A stretch of 64,000 nt of DNA from Pontibacter diazotrophicus (GCF_003367245.1 NZ_QRGR01000001.1:62001-126000), one strand, 5' to 3'; shown: positions 1-11,302, numbered from the stretch's first letter. The notes: generated by a model from the sequence alone, not told the origin. Program-made: numbers and translations.

Positions 1-337
1 CCTCCTTCAGAATCTGCTCTGGTGTGAGGGTGGTGCGGGGCATGGGGTTATCGAGGCTGAAGCCGCAGTAGGTGCAAATATTCTGGCACTCGTTGGACAG
101 GTATAGGGGCAGATACATCTGCAGCGTTTTTCCAAAGCGCTTCTGTGTGAGCTGCTGGCTCAGCGCCGCCATCTGTTCCAGGTAAGGAGCAGCGGCAGGT
201 GAGATTAGCGCCTTGAAATCCTCTAAAGTTCGTATGGGCTTTGCCAGTGCATGCGCTACATCTACTGCCGTTTTAGCGTAGATGCTTTGCTTTACCTCGT
301 CCCAGTTCTGTTGTTCAAATATAGCTTGGAAAGACAT
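1..337 (-). CDS. thiH: 2-iminoacetate synthase ThiH, 5' part (cut by window edge)
   Basis: Radical SAM enzyme that cleaves tyrosine to dehydroglycine for the thiazole ring of thiamin. Only the first 112 codons are visible, from an ATG at 335-337 on the minus strand; the rest lies left of the window. Residues 84-91 read CQNICTYC followed by GFS, the CX3CX2C motif that holds the 4Fe-4S cluster in ThiH and related radical SAM proteins. It lies downstream of thiG on the same strand, as the last visible gene of the thiamin operon, but 365 bases of repeat-rich DNA separate it from thiG, so it may also have its own transcript. Identity is secure from the motif plus context. Confidence 0.9.
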   Translation of the reverse strand, partial: MSFQAIFEQQNWDEVKQSIYAKTAVDVAHALAKPIRTLEDFKALISPAAAPYLEQMAALSQQLTQKRFGKTLQMYLPLYLSNECQNICTYCGFSLDNPMPRTTLTPEQILKE

Positions 338-386
338 AGGGTTATTTAAATGCTGCTTAAAAAGAATGTGCTTGCCTTCTCACTTT

Positions 387-476
387 TGTCATTCTGAAAA
401 GATTCTGTAGGAAAGCCAGTAAACAAGTTGATGAAGCGTTATGAAAGTTTGCTAACAAAATTCTTTCAGAATGACA
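387..476. repeat. Imperfect inverted repeat between thiG and thiH
   Basis: The thiG-thiH gap (338-702) holds no gene. Its first part has outward arms TGTCATTCTGAAAAGATTCT (from 387) and AATTCTTTCAGAATGACA (459-476), which are near-perfect reverse complements about 50 bases apart. This looks like a dispersed palindromic element rather than a terminator, because the loop is long and no T-run follows. Confidence 0.6.
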
Positions 477-541
477 GTAGGTATAGAGCTAATTAATTCA
501 GGTTGCGATGTGCTCATTTCACTGTTTTGCTACCGTTGAAG

Positions 542-617
542 ACCCACCCCTACCCCTCCCAAGAGGGGAATTTCAGTCTAGAAAAAAGATTTCCCTCCTC
601 GGAGGGGTTAGGGGGGG
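542..617. repeat. C-rich/G-rich inverted repeat, dispersed family
   Basis: A C-rich arm (542-573) is followed by a G-rich arm (586-617) that is its imperfect reverse complement. The core CCACCCCTACCCCTCC (544-559) recurs exactly at 53467-53482, 53 kb away, so this is a dispersed family and not a local terminator. It lies just before the thiG stop region. Confidence 0.6.
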
Positions 618-702
618 CATTTCAGCTACAAAAAAATAATCGCAACTTGAGCTATTTCTCTATCTACTAATGAATTGTAGGTGTCCGAAAGAGTCAACCA
701 AC

Positions 703-1476
703 TTACAGCTCATCCAGAAAAGCCGTGAGTGGGCTGCTGGCCTGCGCTGTTTGGCCAGTTGGAGCCAGTTTCGCCTCATAGGCCATTCGCCCGGCCTCTA
801 CTGCCATTTTAAATGCCCTGGCCATCATGACCGGGTTTTGCGACACGGCAATGGCTGTATTCACGAGCACTGCATCGGCTCCTATCTCCATTGCCTCTGC
901 AGCATGCGAAGGCGCGCCTATACCAGCATCTACCACCACCGGCACTTTGCTTTGCTGAATTATAATTTCCAGAAAAGCACGGGTCTGCAAACCGTTATTG
1001 CTCCCTATTGGGGAGCCCAACGGCATGACAACAGCCACACCTACTTCTTCGAGGCGCTTGCACAGCACCGGATCAGCGTGGATGTAAGGCATCACCACAA
1101 AACCTAATTTTACCAGTTCTTCGGCAGCTTTTAGTGTCTCGACAGGGTCGGGGAGGAGGTATTTCGGGTCGGGGTGGATTTCCAGCTTGAGCCAGTTCGT
1201 CTCTAGCGCCTCGCGGGCCAGCTGTGCTGCAAATACGGCCTCTTTGGCATTCCGAACACCAGAAGTGTTGGGCAGCAGGTTAAACTGCGGGTGCGACAGG
1301 TGCGGGAGGATATCGTCCTGCCCGTGCTGCACATTCATACGCTTCAGGGCCACGGTTACCAACTCGGAGCCGGAGGCCAGCAGTGCTTCCTCCATCTGCT
1401 TTCCCGAACCGAATTTGCCGGTGCCGGTAAAGAGGCGGGAGGTAAAGGTTTTGTCGGCTATGGTTAAGTTTTTCAT
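703..1476 (-). CDS. thiG: Thiazole synthase ThiG
   Basis: Forms the thiazole phosphate moiety of thiamin from deoxyxylulose 5-phosphate, dehydroglycine and ThiS thiocarboxylate in the cytoplasm. The 257-residue TIM-barrel protein is full length. Lys97 in the stretch NWLKLE matches the Schiff-base lysine of the family, and the phosphate-binding region [14 protein letters not shown] is present near residues 174-187. Its ATG overlaps the thiE stop by four bases (1473-1476), suggesting translational coupling. It sits between thiE and thiH in the riboswitch-controlled operon. Confidence 0.97.
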   Translation of the reverse strand: MKNLTIADKTFTSRLFTGTGKFGSGKQMEEALLASGSELVTVALKRMNVQHGQDDILPHLSHPQFNLLPNTSGVRNAKEAVFAAQLAREALETNWLKLEIHPDPKYLLPDPVETLKAAEELVKLGFVVMPYIHADPVLCKRLEEVGVAVVMPLGSPIGSNNGLQTRAFLEIIIQQSKVPVVVDAGIGAPSHAAEAMEIGADAVLVNTAIAVSQNPVMMARAFKMAVEAGRMAYEAKLAPTGQTAQASSPLTAFLDEL

Positions 1477-2117
1477 ACCTGTTTCTCTGTTGATAAACTG
1501 AAATGCTGATTGAATTCGGCCATAGCAGCGGCTCTATCCGGGGCCAGCGTGATGGCCGAGGAAACGGCAATGCCATGTATACCTGTTTGTAGCAGCAGTG
1601 GCATATCTGCTGCTGTGATACCGCCAATGGCTATGATGGGAATGCTGATGCCTGCCTGGCGGCACTGCTGCAACAGATCGGTGTATCCCTCCAGGCCTAG
1701 AATGGGGCTGAGGTTACTTTTGGTGCTGGTAAAGCGATAGGGGCCGAGGCCTATATAATCCACGCCCTGCTCCACCAGCCGCTGCACATCGGCAAAAGTA
1801 TTGGCCGTGCAACCAATTATCTTCTCCGAGCCCAGCAACTCCCGCGCTTCCCGGGGTGACATGTCCAGCTGGCCAAGGTGCACGCCATCGGCATCTACTT
1901 CAGCGGCCAGCGCAACATTGTCGTTGATGATGAACGTGCAGCCATAGCACCGGCAGATGGATTTGGTTTGCAGCGCCAGCTCTTTCCAAACCTCATAGGG
2001 TTGGGTTTTTACCCGCAGCTGCACCCAGTCAGCACCAGCCATGCAGGCAGCCTCCGCGGCCATGGCATGGGTAAATGCTGCTGTTTCCTGTGTAATATAG
2101 TGTAGTCTCGAAATCAT
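1473..2117 (-). CDS. thiE: Thiamine phosphate synthase ThiE
   Basis: Joins the pyrimidine and thiazole phosphates to give thiamin monophosphate. The 214-residue TIM-barrel protein shows the family segments [17 protein letters not shown], a [11 protein letters not shown] loop that binds diphosphate, and IPIIAIGGI near residue 160. Length is normal. The stop overlaps the thiG start by four bases. A 143-base gap with two hairpins separates it from thiC upstream, so expression could be modulated there, although the operon order remains intact. Confidence 0.96.
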   Translation of the reverse strand: MISRLHYITQETAAFTHAMAAEAACMAGADWVQLRVKTQPYEVWKELALQTKSICRCYGCTFIINDNVALAAEVDADGVHLGQLDMSPREARELLGSEKIIGCTANTFADVQRLVEQGVDYIGLGPYRFTSTKSNLSPILGLEGYTDLLQQCRQAGISIPIIAIGGITAADMPLLLQTGIHGIAVSSAITLAPDRAAAMAEFNQHFSLSTEKQV

Positions 2118-2172
2118 AATTTAAGATGATAAGCTATAGCTGCTTCAGAGAAAATAGACTGCCAGAGCCTGA

Positions 2173-2253
2173 TGCTGGTGCGAACTTGTAGCTCGCACCA
2201 GCACTTTATCTTCATTAGCTCTTCGTTTTAAAAGACCTCGCAGCTCCTGCGAG
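2173..2253. repeat. Two hairpins in the thiC-thiE gap
   Basis: Arms TGCTGGTGCGA (2173-2183) and TCGCACCAGCA (2193-2203) form a perfect 11-bp stem with a 9-base loop. A second hairpin follows with arms CTCGCAG (2237-2243) and CTGCGAG (2247-2253). Neither is followed by a T-run on the minus strand, so they look like REP-type palindromes or mRNA stabilisers rather than terminators. Confidence 0.65.
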
Positions 2254-2260
2254 CGTCTGC

Positions 2261-4368
<2,108 letters not shown>

Positions 4369-4460
4369 TGGTTGCCCGGTTTGGGATGCAGGTAGCACCG
4401 GCGCTTACCGGCCGAGCGGAATCAAGAAGAAGTAGGAGGACAGGTGTGTTTCTCGTCATG

Positions 4461-4548
4461 ACTTTTCCCTTCGTCAGTGCTAACTGTATCAGGTTCAGAG
4501 GGTATTTCTCAGTCCTGCCTTTCTGTTTGGCGACAGGACACCCCTAAA
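4461..4548 (-). promoter_or_regulatory. TPP (THI-box) riboswitch
   Basis: Read on the minus strand, the sequence holds the conserved aptamer blocks AGGGGTG, CTGAGA, ACCC, GAACCTGATAC and GTTAGCACTGACGAAGGGAA in the right order. It binds thiamin pyrophosphate and should repress the thiS-thiC-thiE-thiG-thiH operon. Between it and thiS I see only a short GC hairpin and no T-run, so control of translation initiation is more likely than termination; that is inference. Confidence 0.96.
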
Positions 4549-4557
4549 GTGTTGTGC

Positions 4558-4590
4558 TAAAGGTAAACAAAGTTTGTGACAACTTCCAAA
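4558..4590 (-). promoter_or_regulatory. Predicted promoter of the thiamin operon
   Basis: On the minus strand TTTG, 21 bases, then TACCTTTA resemble the Bacteroidota minus-33/minus-7 elements (TTTG and TAnnTTTG). Predicted transcription start is about five bases before the riboswitch, which fits. Confidence 0.5.
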
Positions 4591-4680
4591 TGTGCTGGCT
4601 TGTACCTCCTTAAAAAATAATTTTTAGTCCGGGCCCTGCTCATATGAGTGCCGTAATAGCCGGAGCAGAAGGAGCCTCAG

Positions 4681-4710
4681 TTGCCATCTCTGTAAAATTT
4701 AGTAGCTTTA
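4681..4710 (+). promoter_or_regulatory. Predicted promoter of pepP
   Basis: TTG at 4681-4683, a 19-base spacer and TAGCTTTA at 4703-4710 match the Bacteroidota promoter layout, about 25 bases before the pepP ATG. Confidence 0.5.
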
Positions 4711-4735
4711 TGGGCCGAACAATAATCTACAAACT

Positions 4736-6025
4736 ATGAAATACCACCCAATTGGGCAGGAGCTGTTTGTGCAAAACCGCCGCCACTTTATAAAGCAACT
4801 TAAACCATCCTCCGTTGCTATCTTCCATTCCAATGACGTGATGCCTGCTAACGCAGACGCCACCATGCCCTTCCGGCAAAGCAGTGACCTTTTTTACCTA
4901 AGCGGTGTAGATCAGGAGGAAAGTATCCTGATGCTTTTCCCGGATGCGAAAGACGAGCGCATGAAAGAGGTGCTTTTTGTGCGCGAAACAAACGACCACA
5001 TCCTCACATGGGAAGGGTATAAGCTATCGAAGCAGCAGGCCCGGGAGGTGTCTGGTATTGGCACTGTGCTATGGACGCATGAGTTTGAGCAGATACTGAA
5101 AACCCAGCTTTTTGAGGCGGAGCATATTTACCTGAACACAAACGAGCATCTGCGTGCCGTAATAGAGGTGGAGACCCGCGATGCCCGCTTTATAAAGTGG
5201 TGCCAGCAGCACTACCCCTTGCACAGGTATGAGCGTAGCGCGCGCATCATGCACCAGTTGCGTGCTATAAAATCGGAGCAGGAGGTGGCGCTGATTCAGC
5301 AGGCCTGCGATATAACGGAGAAGGGCTTCCGTCGTCTGCTTGGGTTTATAAAACCCGGCGTAAAGGAGTATGAGGTTGAGGCAGAGCTTTATCATGAGTT
5401 TCTGCGCAACCGTTCTAAAGGGCCAGCTTATCAACCCATTATTGCTTCCGGCGGCAATGCCTGCGTTCTGCACTATGTAGATAATAACCAGGAATGCGAA
5501 GACGGGGAACTGGTGCTGATGGATTTTGGGGCAGAATATGCCAATTATGCCGCAGACCTGACGCGCACGGTGCCGGTAAACGGCAAGTTCACAGCGCGTC
5601 AGCGCGATGTCTATCACTCGGTGCTCACGGTAATGAAGGCTGCCACACAGATGCTGGTGCCGGGCAATACCCTGGACCAATACCACAAATTTGTCGGTAT
5701 CGTGATGGAAAATGAGCTTATCAGGTTGGGGCTGCTGAACGAGAACGATGTTAGGAATCAGGATCCTGCCAAACCTATGTACAAGAAGTATTTTATGCAT
5801 GGCACCTCACACCACCTGGGGCTGGATGTGCATGATGTCGGCAATAAGTTCAGACCATTTGAGGCAGGCATGGTGTTTACCTGCGAACCGGGCATCTACA
5901 TTCGGGAAGAGGGGATAGGTATCCGGCTGGAGAACGATATTCTTATCACGAAGAACGGGCCGCGTGATCTGATGCAGGCTATCCCTATTGAAGCAGACGA
6001 TATTGAACGCCTGATGCAGAAATAA
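4736..6025 (+). CDS. pepP: Xaa-Pro aminopeptidase (aminopeptidase P, M24B)
   Basis: Metallopeptidase that removes N-terminal residues preceding proline. The 429-residue protein has an AMP_N domain (about residues 1-150) and a pita-bread catalytic domain. The five dinuclear metal ligands are visible: Asp263 in LMDFG, Asp274 in AADLTRT, His359 in HGTSHHLGLDVHD, Glu384 in TCEPGIYI and Glu399 in GIRLEND. No signal peptide, so cytoplasmic. It is divergent from the thiamin operon and monocistronic as far as visible. Confidence 0.96.
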   Translation: MKYHPIGQELFVQNRRHFIKQLKPSSVAIFHSNDVMPANADATMPFRQSSDLFYLSGVDQEESILMLFPDAKDERMKEVLFVRETNDHILTWEGYKLSKQQAREVSGIGTVLWTHEFEQILKTQLFEAEHIYLNTNEHLRAVIEVETRDARFIKWCQQHYPLHRYERSARIMHQLRAIKSEQEVALIQQACDITEKGFRRLLGFIKPGVKEYEVEAELYHEFLRNRSKGPAYQPIIASGGNACVLHYVDNNQECEDGELVLMDFGAEYANYAADLTRTVPVNGKFTARQRDVYHSVLTVMKAATQMLVPGNTLDQYHKFVGIVMENELIRLGLLNENDVRNQDPAKPMYKKYFMHGTSHHLGLDVHDVGNKFRPFEAGMVFTCEPGIYIREEGIGIRLENDILITKNGPRDLMQAIPIEADDIERLMQK

Positions 6026-6402
6026 GTCTGTTCTATTGTAAAAGAGTGAAATATAAAAAACTTCGGGGCATGTGCTGACAACCGGTTTTACTGTACTTAC
6101 TCTTAAATTAATGCCCTTGCATCAAAATATTTTTTCTGGAACAACCTTGTACTACTGTATCAGTTGAAGTAGAGGAATGCACTAGCGGTAATATGTGTGC
6201 GGCTTTACGTAACTGCGGTGGTATTCAAGGTAGTGTAAATGTTTAATTTTATTTAAAGCCTATGGATAAATTTTTCCTCCTTCTAAAATTGCGTGCAACG
6301 AAAACCTCCCAGTTTCCTGGTGCCGGACTCTTTTTTGGGTATAACAGAAACTCCTTCCCAAACATGCACGTATTGTCATATCAAAATATACTTTGTAAAA
6401 TC
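6026..6402. other. Intergenic region pepP-ompA
   Basis: About 375 bases with no supported gene. An in-frame ATG exists at 6262 but would add 47 residues in front of a clean signal peptide, so I treat 6262-6402 as untranslated leader. I see no strong terminator after pepP and no clear TAnnTTTG promoter; TATACTTTG at 6387-6395 is close but very near the ATG. Confidence 0.5.
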
Positions 6403-7866
6403 ATGCAAACACAACTTACACAACTTAGTAAATTAGCTATGGCGCTCGTATTCTTGCTGTTAGCAAGTAACGGGTTGTTTGCCCAAAGCTCTGATCAGAG
6501 AACTAACCTCCAGATATACGGAAGTGCCCTGCAGTACAATGGCGAACTGGAAAATCAGTTCTTCGAAAGTAACAGGCTCGAATGGGGCGGGGGATTAAAC
6601 CTGAACCGTTATATTACATCTGGTATAGACGCAGGTTTGCACCTGACTTATGGTAGTGCTGAGTCTTACATTTCGGATCAGAATCAGTTCGATGCTCAGT
6701 TAGGTACTGCTATGCTGGCCCTGCGCCTGAAACTGTATGGTAGCCTTTTAAAAGAAGATGCCTTTATAGGACCATACCTGCAAATAGCCGGTGGTGGAGC
6801 CTGGGTAAAAACAGATGCGTATGCTGACGGAATGAGACAAGAAGATGATAAGTTCATCACATCCGCTGCAAAAGGTGGTGCCGGTATTCGTTTCCGTTTT
6901 TCTGATGCCGTAAGTGCTTTCATTGAAACAAATTACATGATTACTGGTCAGGATAAGTTTGATGGCCAGTTTGGCGGCAACAATGACCGCTTCTTTATGC
7001 ACAATGTGGGCCTTGGCTTTAACTTAGGCAGAGCCGCGGATGCTGACGGTGATGGTGTGCCAGACAGAAGAGACCAGTGCCCTGACACACCAGCAGGTGT
7101 GGAAGTTGATAGAAATGGTTGCCCATTAGACGCTGACGCTGACGGTGTGCCGGATTACCAGGATCAGTGCCCTACAGAAGCCGGTACAGCTGCAACACAA
7201 GGTTGCCCTGACCGTGACGGTGATGGTGTGGCTGACAGAGATGATCAGTGCCCTGACCAGCCTGGTACTGCTGCCATGCAAGGTTGCCCTGATACTGACG
7301 GTGACGGCGTAGCTGACCCGAATGACCAATGCCCTGACACACCAGCTGGCGTACAGGTAGGTCCTGATGGTTGCCCGCTAGACGCTGACGGTGACGGTGT
7401 TCCGGATTACCAGGATGCTTGCCCTAACTCTGCAGGCCCAGGCACAGCAAACGGATGCCCTGAGCTTGATGAAGCAACTCAGCGACTGATGGAAGAGAAG
7501 GTTCGTTTTGAGTTTGACCGTGCCCGTGTTCAGGAAAGCTACAAGCAATTACTGGATAGCATTACAGTAGCACTGACAAACTACCCTGACCACGTACTCC
7601 TGATTAAAGGACATGCTGACTATATTGGTTCTGAAGAGTACAACCAGGCGCTGTCTGAGCAGAGAGCGGAAGCCGTGAAAGAGTACTTAATCGAGCAAGG
7701 TGTTCAGAACCCAGACCGTTTAGTAACGAGAGGTTATGGCGAGTCCCAACCTTTGGTTGAGGTGAATGAGCGTCTGCCACGTCGCAGAACTGAATCTCAG
7801 CGAGCACAAAACAGAAGGGTAGGTTTTGAAATGAACACACCTGACATGCAACTCGACCTCGATTAG
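6403..7866 (+). CDS. OmpA-family outer membrane protein with thrombospondin type-3 repeats
   Basis: Likely anchors the outer membrane to peptidoglycan. Starting at the ATG at 6403, a signal peptide (LAMALVFLLLASNGLFAQ) precedes an eight-strand-like beta-barrel region of about 180 residues. Then come five calcium-binding TSP3-type repeats of the form DxDGDGVxDxxDQCP, and a C-terminal OmpA domain containing FEFDRARV, the peptidoglycan-binding stretch and RGYGESQP. This barrel-TSP3-OmpA layout is typical of abundant Bacteroidota OmpA proteins. A strong terminator follows, so it is probably monocistronic. Identity of the family is clear; a specific name is not justified. Confidence 0.93.
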   Translation: MQTQLTQLSKLAMALVFLLLASNGLFAQSSDQRTNLQIYGSALQYNGELENQFFESNRLEWGGGLNLNRYITSGIDAGLHLTYGSAESYISDQNQFDAQLGTAMLALRLKLYGSLLKEDAFIGPYLQIAGGGAWVKTDAYADGMRQEDDKFITSAAKGGAGIRFRFSDAVSAFIETNYMITGQDKFDGQFGGNNDRFFMHNVGLGFNLGRAADADGDGVPDRRDQCPDTPAGVEVDRNGCPLDADADGVPDYQDQCPTEAGTAATQGCPDRDGDGVADRDDQCPDQPGTAAMQGCPDTDGDGVADPNDQCPDTPAGVQVGPDGCPLDADGDGVPDYQDACPNSAGPGTANGCPELDEATQRLMEEKVRFEFDRARVQESYKQLLDSITVALTNYPDHVLLIKGHADYIGSEEYNQALSEQRAEAVKEYLIEQGVQNPDRLVTRGYGESQPLVEVNERLPRRRTESQRAQNRRVGFEMNTPDMQLDLD

Positions 7867-7892
7867 AAATGCATTAAGCACAAATTATTTGA

Positions 7893-7926
7893 CAAAAAGG
7901 CCGCAGGTTTTCCTGCGGCCTTTTTG
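7893..7926 (+). terminator. Rho-independent terminator after the OmpA gene
   Basis: Perfect stem CAAAAAGGCCGCAGG / CCTGCGGCCTTTTTG with a TTTT loop and T-run, 27 bases after the stop. Confidence 0.92.
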
Positions 7927-8001
7927 TTTGCAGTAGGTTTTTGTTTGAGAGAAACAGCCGCAGGGAAGGTGCAATAAAATGCAGCATTCAAATTTAATGA
8001 C

Positions 8002-8042
8002 ACAAAAGAGGCCTGCTCCGCTATCCGGAACAGGCCTCTTTG
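8002..8042 (-). terminator. Terminator after pyrB
   Basis: Arms AAAGAGGCCTG and CAGGCCTCTTT with an inner TCCG/CGGA pairing, followed by CTTTTG on the minus strand, 29 bases past the pyrB stop. The OmpA and pyr transcripts converge here, each with its own terminator. Confidence 0.85.
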
Positions 8043-8070
8043 TATCAGGAGAAATAAGTTTTGAAATATG

Positions 8071-8994
8071 CTACTGCTTTTGAGCCAGCAGGAACAGCAC
8101 AGCCATACGAATAGCCACACCATTCTCTACCTGGTTCAGGATAATGGAGTGGTGAGAGTCTGCTGCATCGCTGCTCAATTCCACACCTCGGTTAATCGGG
8201 CCGGGGTGCATGAGCGTGATTTCTTTGTCGAGGCTGTCGAGCATCTTTTTGTCGATGCCATAGTACAGGGTATACTCGCGTAGCGACGGGAAGTACTTCA
8301 TCTGCTGGCGCTCTAACTGTATGCGCAGCACATTTGCTACATCGCACCATGCCAGGGCCTTCCGTACATCCAGCTCCACTTTTACGCCCAGTTGCCTGAT
8401 GTGCTTTGGCAGCAGTGTGGTAGGGCCGCACACCATTACCTCGGCTCCCAGCTTCTGAAGCGCGAAGATATTGGACAGGGCCACCCGTGAGTGCAGGATA
8501 TCCCCGATAATTACGACTTTCTTACCCGCTACATCGCCAAGCCTTTCTCTAATGGAGAAGGAGTCTAACAGTGCTTGCGTCGGGTGCTCGTGGGTGCCGT
8601 CGCCGGCGTTCACTATATTGGCTTTGATGTGGTTGCTCAGAAAGTGAGGGGCGCCCGGGCTGGAGTGGCGCATCACAATCATATCCACTTTCATGGCCAG
8701 GATGTTATTCACCGTATCCAGCAGGGTTTCGCCTTTCTTTACGGAGCTGCTGCTGCTGCTGAAGTTGATGACATCGGCAGAAAGCCTTTTTTCGGCTAGC
8801 TCGAAGGAGAGGCGGGTGCGCGTGGAGTTCTCGAAGAAAACGTTGGCAATGGTAATATCGCGCAGCGAAGGGACTTTCTTGATCGGCCTGTTCAGCACAT
8901 CTTTAAAATTATCCGCGGTCTCAAAAATGAGCTGGATGTCTTGCGGGGTAATGTCTTTGATGCCTAAAAGGTGCCGGACGCTGAGCTCTTGCAT
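8071..8994 (-). CDS. pyrB: Aspartate carbamoyltransferase catalytic subunit PyrB
   Basis: Condenses carbamoyl phosphate and aspartate in pyrimidine synthesis. The 307-residue protein is full length; the carbamoyl-phosphate loop ENSTRTRLSFE is at residues 55-65, with MRHSSPGAPH, EHPTQALLD and LMHPGPINRGVE further on, all diagnostic. It starts nine bases after pyrR, forming a two-gene operon. No pyrI regulatory subunit lies next to it. Confidence 0.97.
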   Translation of the reverse strand: MQELSVRHLLGIKDITPQDIQLIFETADNFKDVLNRPIKKVPSLRDITIANVFFENSTRTRLSFELAEKRLSADVINFSSSSSSVKKGETLLDTVNNILAMKVDMIVMRHSSPGAPHFLSNHIKANIVNAGDGTHEHPTQALLDSFSIRERLGDVAGKKVVIIGDILHSRVALSNIFALQKLGAEVMVCGPTTLLPKHIRQLGVKVELDVRKALAWCDVANVLRIQLERQQMKYFPSLREYTLYYGIDKKMLDSLDKEITLMHPGPINRGVELSSDAADSHHSIILNQVENGVAIRMAVLFLLAQKQ

Positions 8995-9003
8995 GGGGAG
9001 AGT

Positions 9004-9552
9004 TTATTCTTCGTTTTTGGTAATGAGCCATATATTATCTTCCGGGGCCTGCTGTTCTTTCCACTCTACCAGCACCCTTTGGCTTTGCAACGAGTTTACG
9101 TGGCGACCCACATAGGTTGGTTGTATAGGCAGGTGGCGCGAGTAAAGGCGGTCAATCAGCACCAGCAGTTCCACATTGGCAGGGCGGCCGTAGGCTATCA
9201 TCGCATCCAGCGCAGCCCGTACAGAGCGGCCGGTATACAGCACATCATCCACCAGAATCACATTTTTGCCTTCAATCAGGAAATCAACTTTGGTGGCGTT
9301 GGCGGTAAGCGGTGTTTCACGGCGGCGAAAATCATCGCGGTGAAATGTGGTGTCGAGGTAGCCGGTTGGTACTTGCCTGCCCAGTATGGAAGCCAGGGTA
9401 TGCTGGATGCGTTGCGCTACAAACCTGCCGCGTGGCTGCAGACCCAGTATAACAGAATCAGAAAAGTCGCCGTGGTTCTCGATGAGCTGGTGGCAAAGGC
9501 GCAGCACCATTATATCGAGCAGTTGGTGGTTTACGATGAGTCTTTTCTGCAT
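9004..9552 (-). CDS. pyrR: Bifunctional pyr operon regulator / uracil phosphoribosyltransferase PyrR
   Basis: In other bacteria PyrR binds pyr mRNA and has uracil phosphoribosyltransferase activity. The PRPP-binding motif VILVDDVLYTGRS is clear near residue 95. I use the ATG at 9550-9552 (MQKRLIVNHQLL, 182 residues); the alternative start at 9573 overlaps the predicted minus-7 box, so it cannot be on the transcript. With a leader of only about 14 bases there is no room for a classical PyrR attenuator upstream of pyrR. Operon partner is pyrB. Confidence 0.94.
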   Translation of the reverse strand: MQKRLIVNHQLLDIMVLRLCHQLIENHGDFSDSVILGLQPRGRFVAQRIQHTLASILGRQVPTGYLDTTFHRDDFRRRETPLTANATKVDFLIEGKNVILVDDVLYTGRSVRAALDAMIAYGRPANVELLVLIDRLYSRHLPIQPTYVGRHVNSLQSQRVLVEWKEQQAPEDNIWLITKNEE

Positions 9553-9570
9553 AGCCGGAAGTATTGACTG

Positions 9571-9578
9571 CAAATATA
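9571..9578 (-). promoter_or_regulatory. Minus-7 box of the pyrR-pyrB promoter
   Basis: TATATTTG on the minus strand matches TAnnTTTG exactly; the upstream minus-33 element is weak. It sets the pyrR start downstream at 9552. Confidence 0.55.
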
Positions 9579-9612
9579 GCGTGTCTGATTAAGATAGGGA
9601 AATAAATGTTGG

Positions 9613-9660
9613 AAGGTTAAATGGTTTAATTGTTAAATGGCTGCATTGTTGAAAGGCTAA
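9613..9660. repeat. Degenerate AT-rich repeat (AATTGTTAAATGG type)
   Basis: The 9574-9774 gap holds units like GTTAAATGG and GTTTAATTGTTAAATGG. The 22 bases at 9620-9641 occur as an exact reverse complement at 63893-63914, so this is a dispersed intergenic repeat. Confidence 0.65.
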
Positions 9661-9774
9661 TGCCACTGGCACATATTTCTCTTGAAAAGAGCTTGTACGA
9701 AGCGGCAGAAGCTATTGTGAAAGCCTCTTTGAATTCAACAATTTGAAAATACAGTCATCAGGCAATTAAATCTG

Positions 9775-11262
9775 TCAAAAGTCAATCCTGTTGATATAGA
9801 AGACGGTGCGGGAGCTTTTGGACTTAGGCTTTATGCGCTGGAAGCCAAATGCAGCAAAACTGTTGCCGTACCAGCGTATAATACCTGGCTCAATAGTGTC
9901 CTGTATTTTTTCATCTTCCTCGTAAGTGAGTATGTCCAGTTCGGTTTCCTCTTCGTCGAACTTGTTGTGGTCCATTACGTGGTAAATAATTTGCTCTTCT
10001 CTTGGGTAGGCCATCACCACCCGGCCATCCGGTAAGCGACCTACTTCAACAGTGTACACCAGATCATAGCTGACTACGTCCTTAAGCGGGAAGGCATTAT
10101 CCCAAAGCAGCCTGCCTTGTTTATCGAAGCCCAGCGCTACAGCGTGCGTGCGTTTGTACCCTTCTTCCTGGCGCCCTATGGAAAAGCTGCGGTCAATGCC
10201 CCAGTTGGTGTTAGAACTGCGGTACTGCGGGTAGTATACCTCTGCTGCCAATATGTATCCGTTTGGAGTGTCAATGAGGTCGTGAAGCAGCAGGCGGTAC
10301 CGGTACCGGGGGCTCTTGCCCGATTTCAGACGGGCTGCCTCCCTGCGGCGGGTGCGCTCCTCCTGGCGGGGCTTGAGGTATTTAAAGAAGTTCTTTAGCT
10401 GCAGCATGCTGTAAAACCTGCCTTCCTCATCCACAACGGTAGTGGTGATCGGTGTTGTGAAAAAGCCTTGGTTATAGCGTAGATCGCGGGTGCCATATGT
10501 GCCAAAGAGCATCTTTTGGGTGCTGTCGCCAGGGGTAATTTCTGCGTTTAGCAGGCTTTTATCTTCCTGTTGCAGAATAAAGTGGCTCCTGAGTAGTTTG
10601 CCACGGGCATCAAAGCTTTTTACCTGCAGCCGGGATATACGCCCGTTAGATTCTGACAATACGGCATCTACGCGGCCATGATCGGGGTCTGCTAAAAGAT
10701 CAGAAAAAGTGGACTCCTCCCCATATACCGATGGCAGCAGCTGTATCTCGTTTGTGCGGGTATTCAGGTGCAGGAGCACTGGCTTCTGGTCTTTTTTGTT
10801 TCGGCCGATAACAAAGTAATTGTCGTCAAGCACATTGTACTCATATATTGCATCAATCGGCTCCAGCTCATAATGTTTTTGCTGCAGTTGCCCTGTGCTG
10901 TGGTTTAGCTTCACAAACGTGTACTCCTGTAGGTCATCCTGCCCAAAAACAAGATAGGTATAGGGTGCTTCTGTATAGTGCCGGATATAGTAGCTATCGG
11001 CAGGCATGTTAACGGTATCAGACCATAGTTGCTCGAGCTGGTGATTAAACTTCGTAAAGTTAAAGGTAGCCTCTGTTTTCCAGAGGTTGCCGGTGGTGTA
11101 GTACACGAGCAAACTGCTGTCAGGGAGGGCAATTACTTCCACATCGGTTGTCTCCAGGTCGAATGGCAACTCGACACGCACAGGTTGCGCTGGCCCCTGG
11201 GCGAGCACAGGGAACAGCAGAAGTATGAAAATGCAGGTGAGCAGGTAACGAAAAAGAACCAT
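9775..11262 (-). CDS. Exported protein of unknown function
   Basis: 495 residues with an N-terminal signal peptide (LLTCIFILLLFPVLAQ), so periplasmic or outer membrane. I do not recognise a named family. The body has many short beta-type stretches and repeated aromatic-plus-charged segments (for example YFVIGRN, YILAAEVYYP, VVMAYPREE), which would fit a beta-propeller-like sensor or scaffold, but that is a guess. A basic segment RQEERTRRREAARLK near residue 300 is unusual for an exported protein. It stands alone; the downstream pyr operon has its own promoter. Confidence 0.75.
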   Translation of the reverse strand: MVLFRYLLTCIFILLLFPVLAQGPAQPVRVELPFDLETTDVEVIALPDSSLLVYYTTGNLWKTEATFNFTKFNHQLEQLWSDTVNMPADSYYIRHYTEAPYTYLVFGQDDLQEYTFVKLNHSTGQLQQKHYELEPIDAIYEYNVLDDNYFVIGRNKKDQKPVLLHLNTRTNEIQLLPSVYGEESTFSDLLADPDHGRVDAVLSESNGRISRLQVKSFDARGKLLRSHFILQQEDKSLLNAEITPGDSTQKMLFGTYGTRDLRYNQGFFTTPITTTVVDEEGRFYSMLQLKNFFKYLKPRQEERTRRREAARLKSGKSPRYRYRLLLHDLIDTPNGYILAAEVYYPQYRSSNTNWGIDRSFSIGRQEEGYKRTHAVALGFDKQGRLLWDNAFPLKDVVSYDLVYTVEVGRLPDGRVVMAYPREEQIIYHVMDHNKFDEEETELDILTYEEDEKIQDTIEPGIIRWYGNSFAAFGFQRIKPKSKSSRTVFYINRIDF

Positions 11263-11302
11263 AAATAACAGGGTGTTAATGCTATCAGGTACGGGTAAAT
11301 AT

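Noticed and set aside
670..1107. Plus-strand ORF of 145 codons opposite thiG
   Set aside because: It is fully antisense to thiG, which is a confident gene, and shows no family features.
2173..2203. Hairpin in the thiC-thiE gap as a second riboswitch
   Set aside because: It is a simple palindrome without conserved aptamer blocks.
5069..5800. Minus-strand ORF of 243 codons opposite pepP
   Set aside because: Antisense shadow of a well-conserved metallopeptidase; no domain, start context or promoter.
6262..6402. N-terminal extension of the OmpA-family protein
   Set aside because: The extension precedes a complete signal peptide at 6403 and would hide it.
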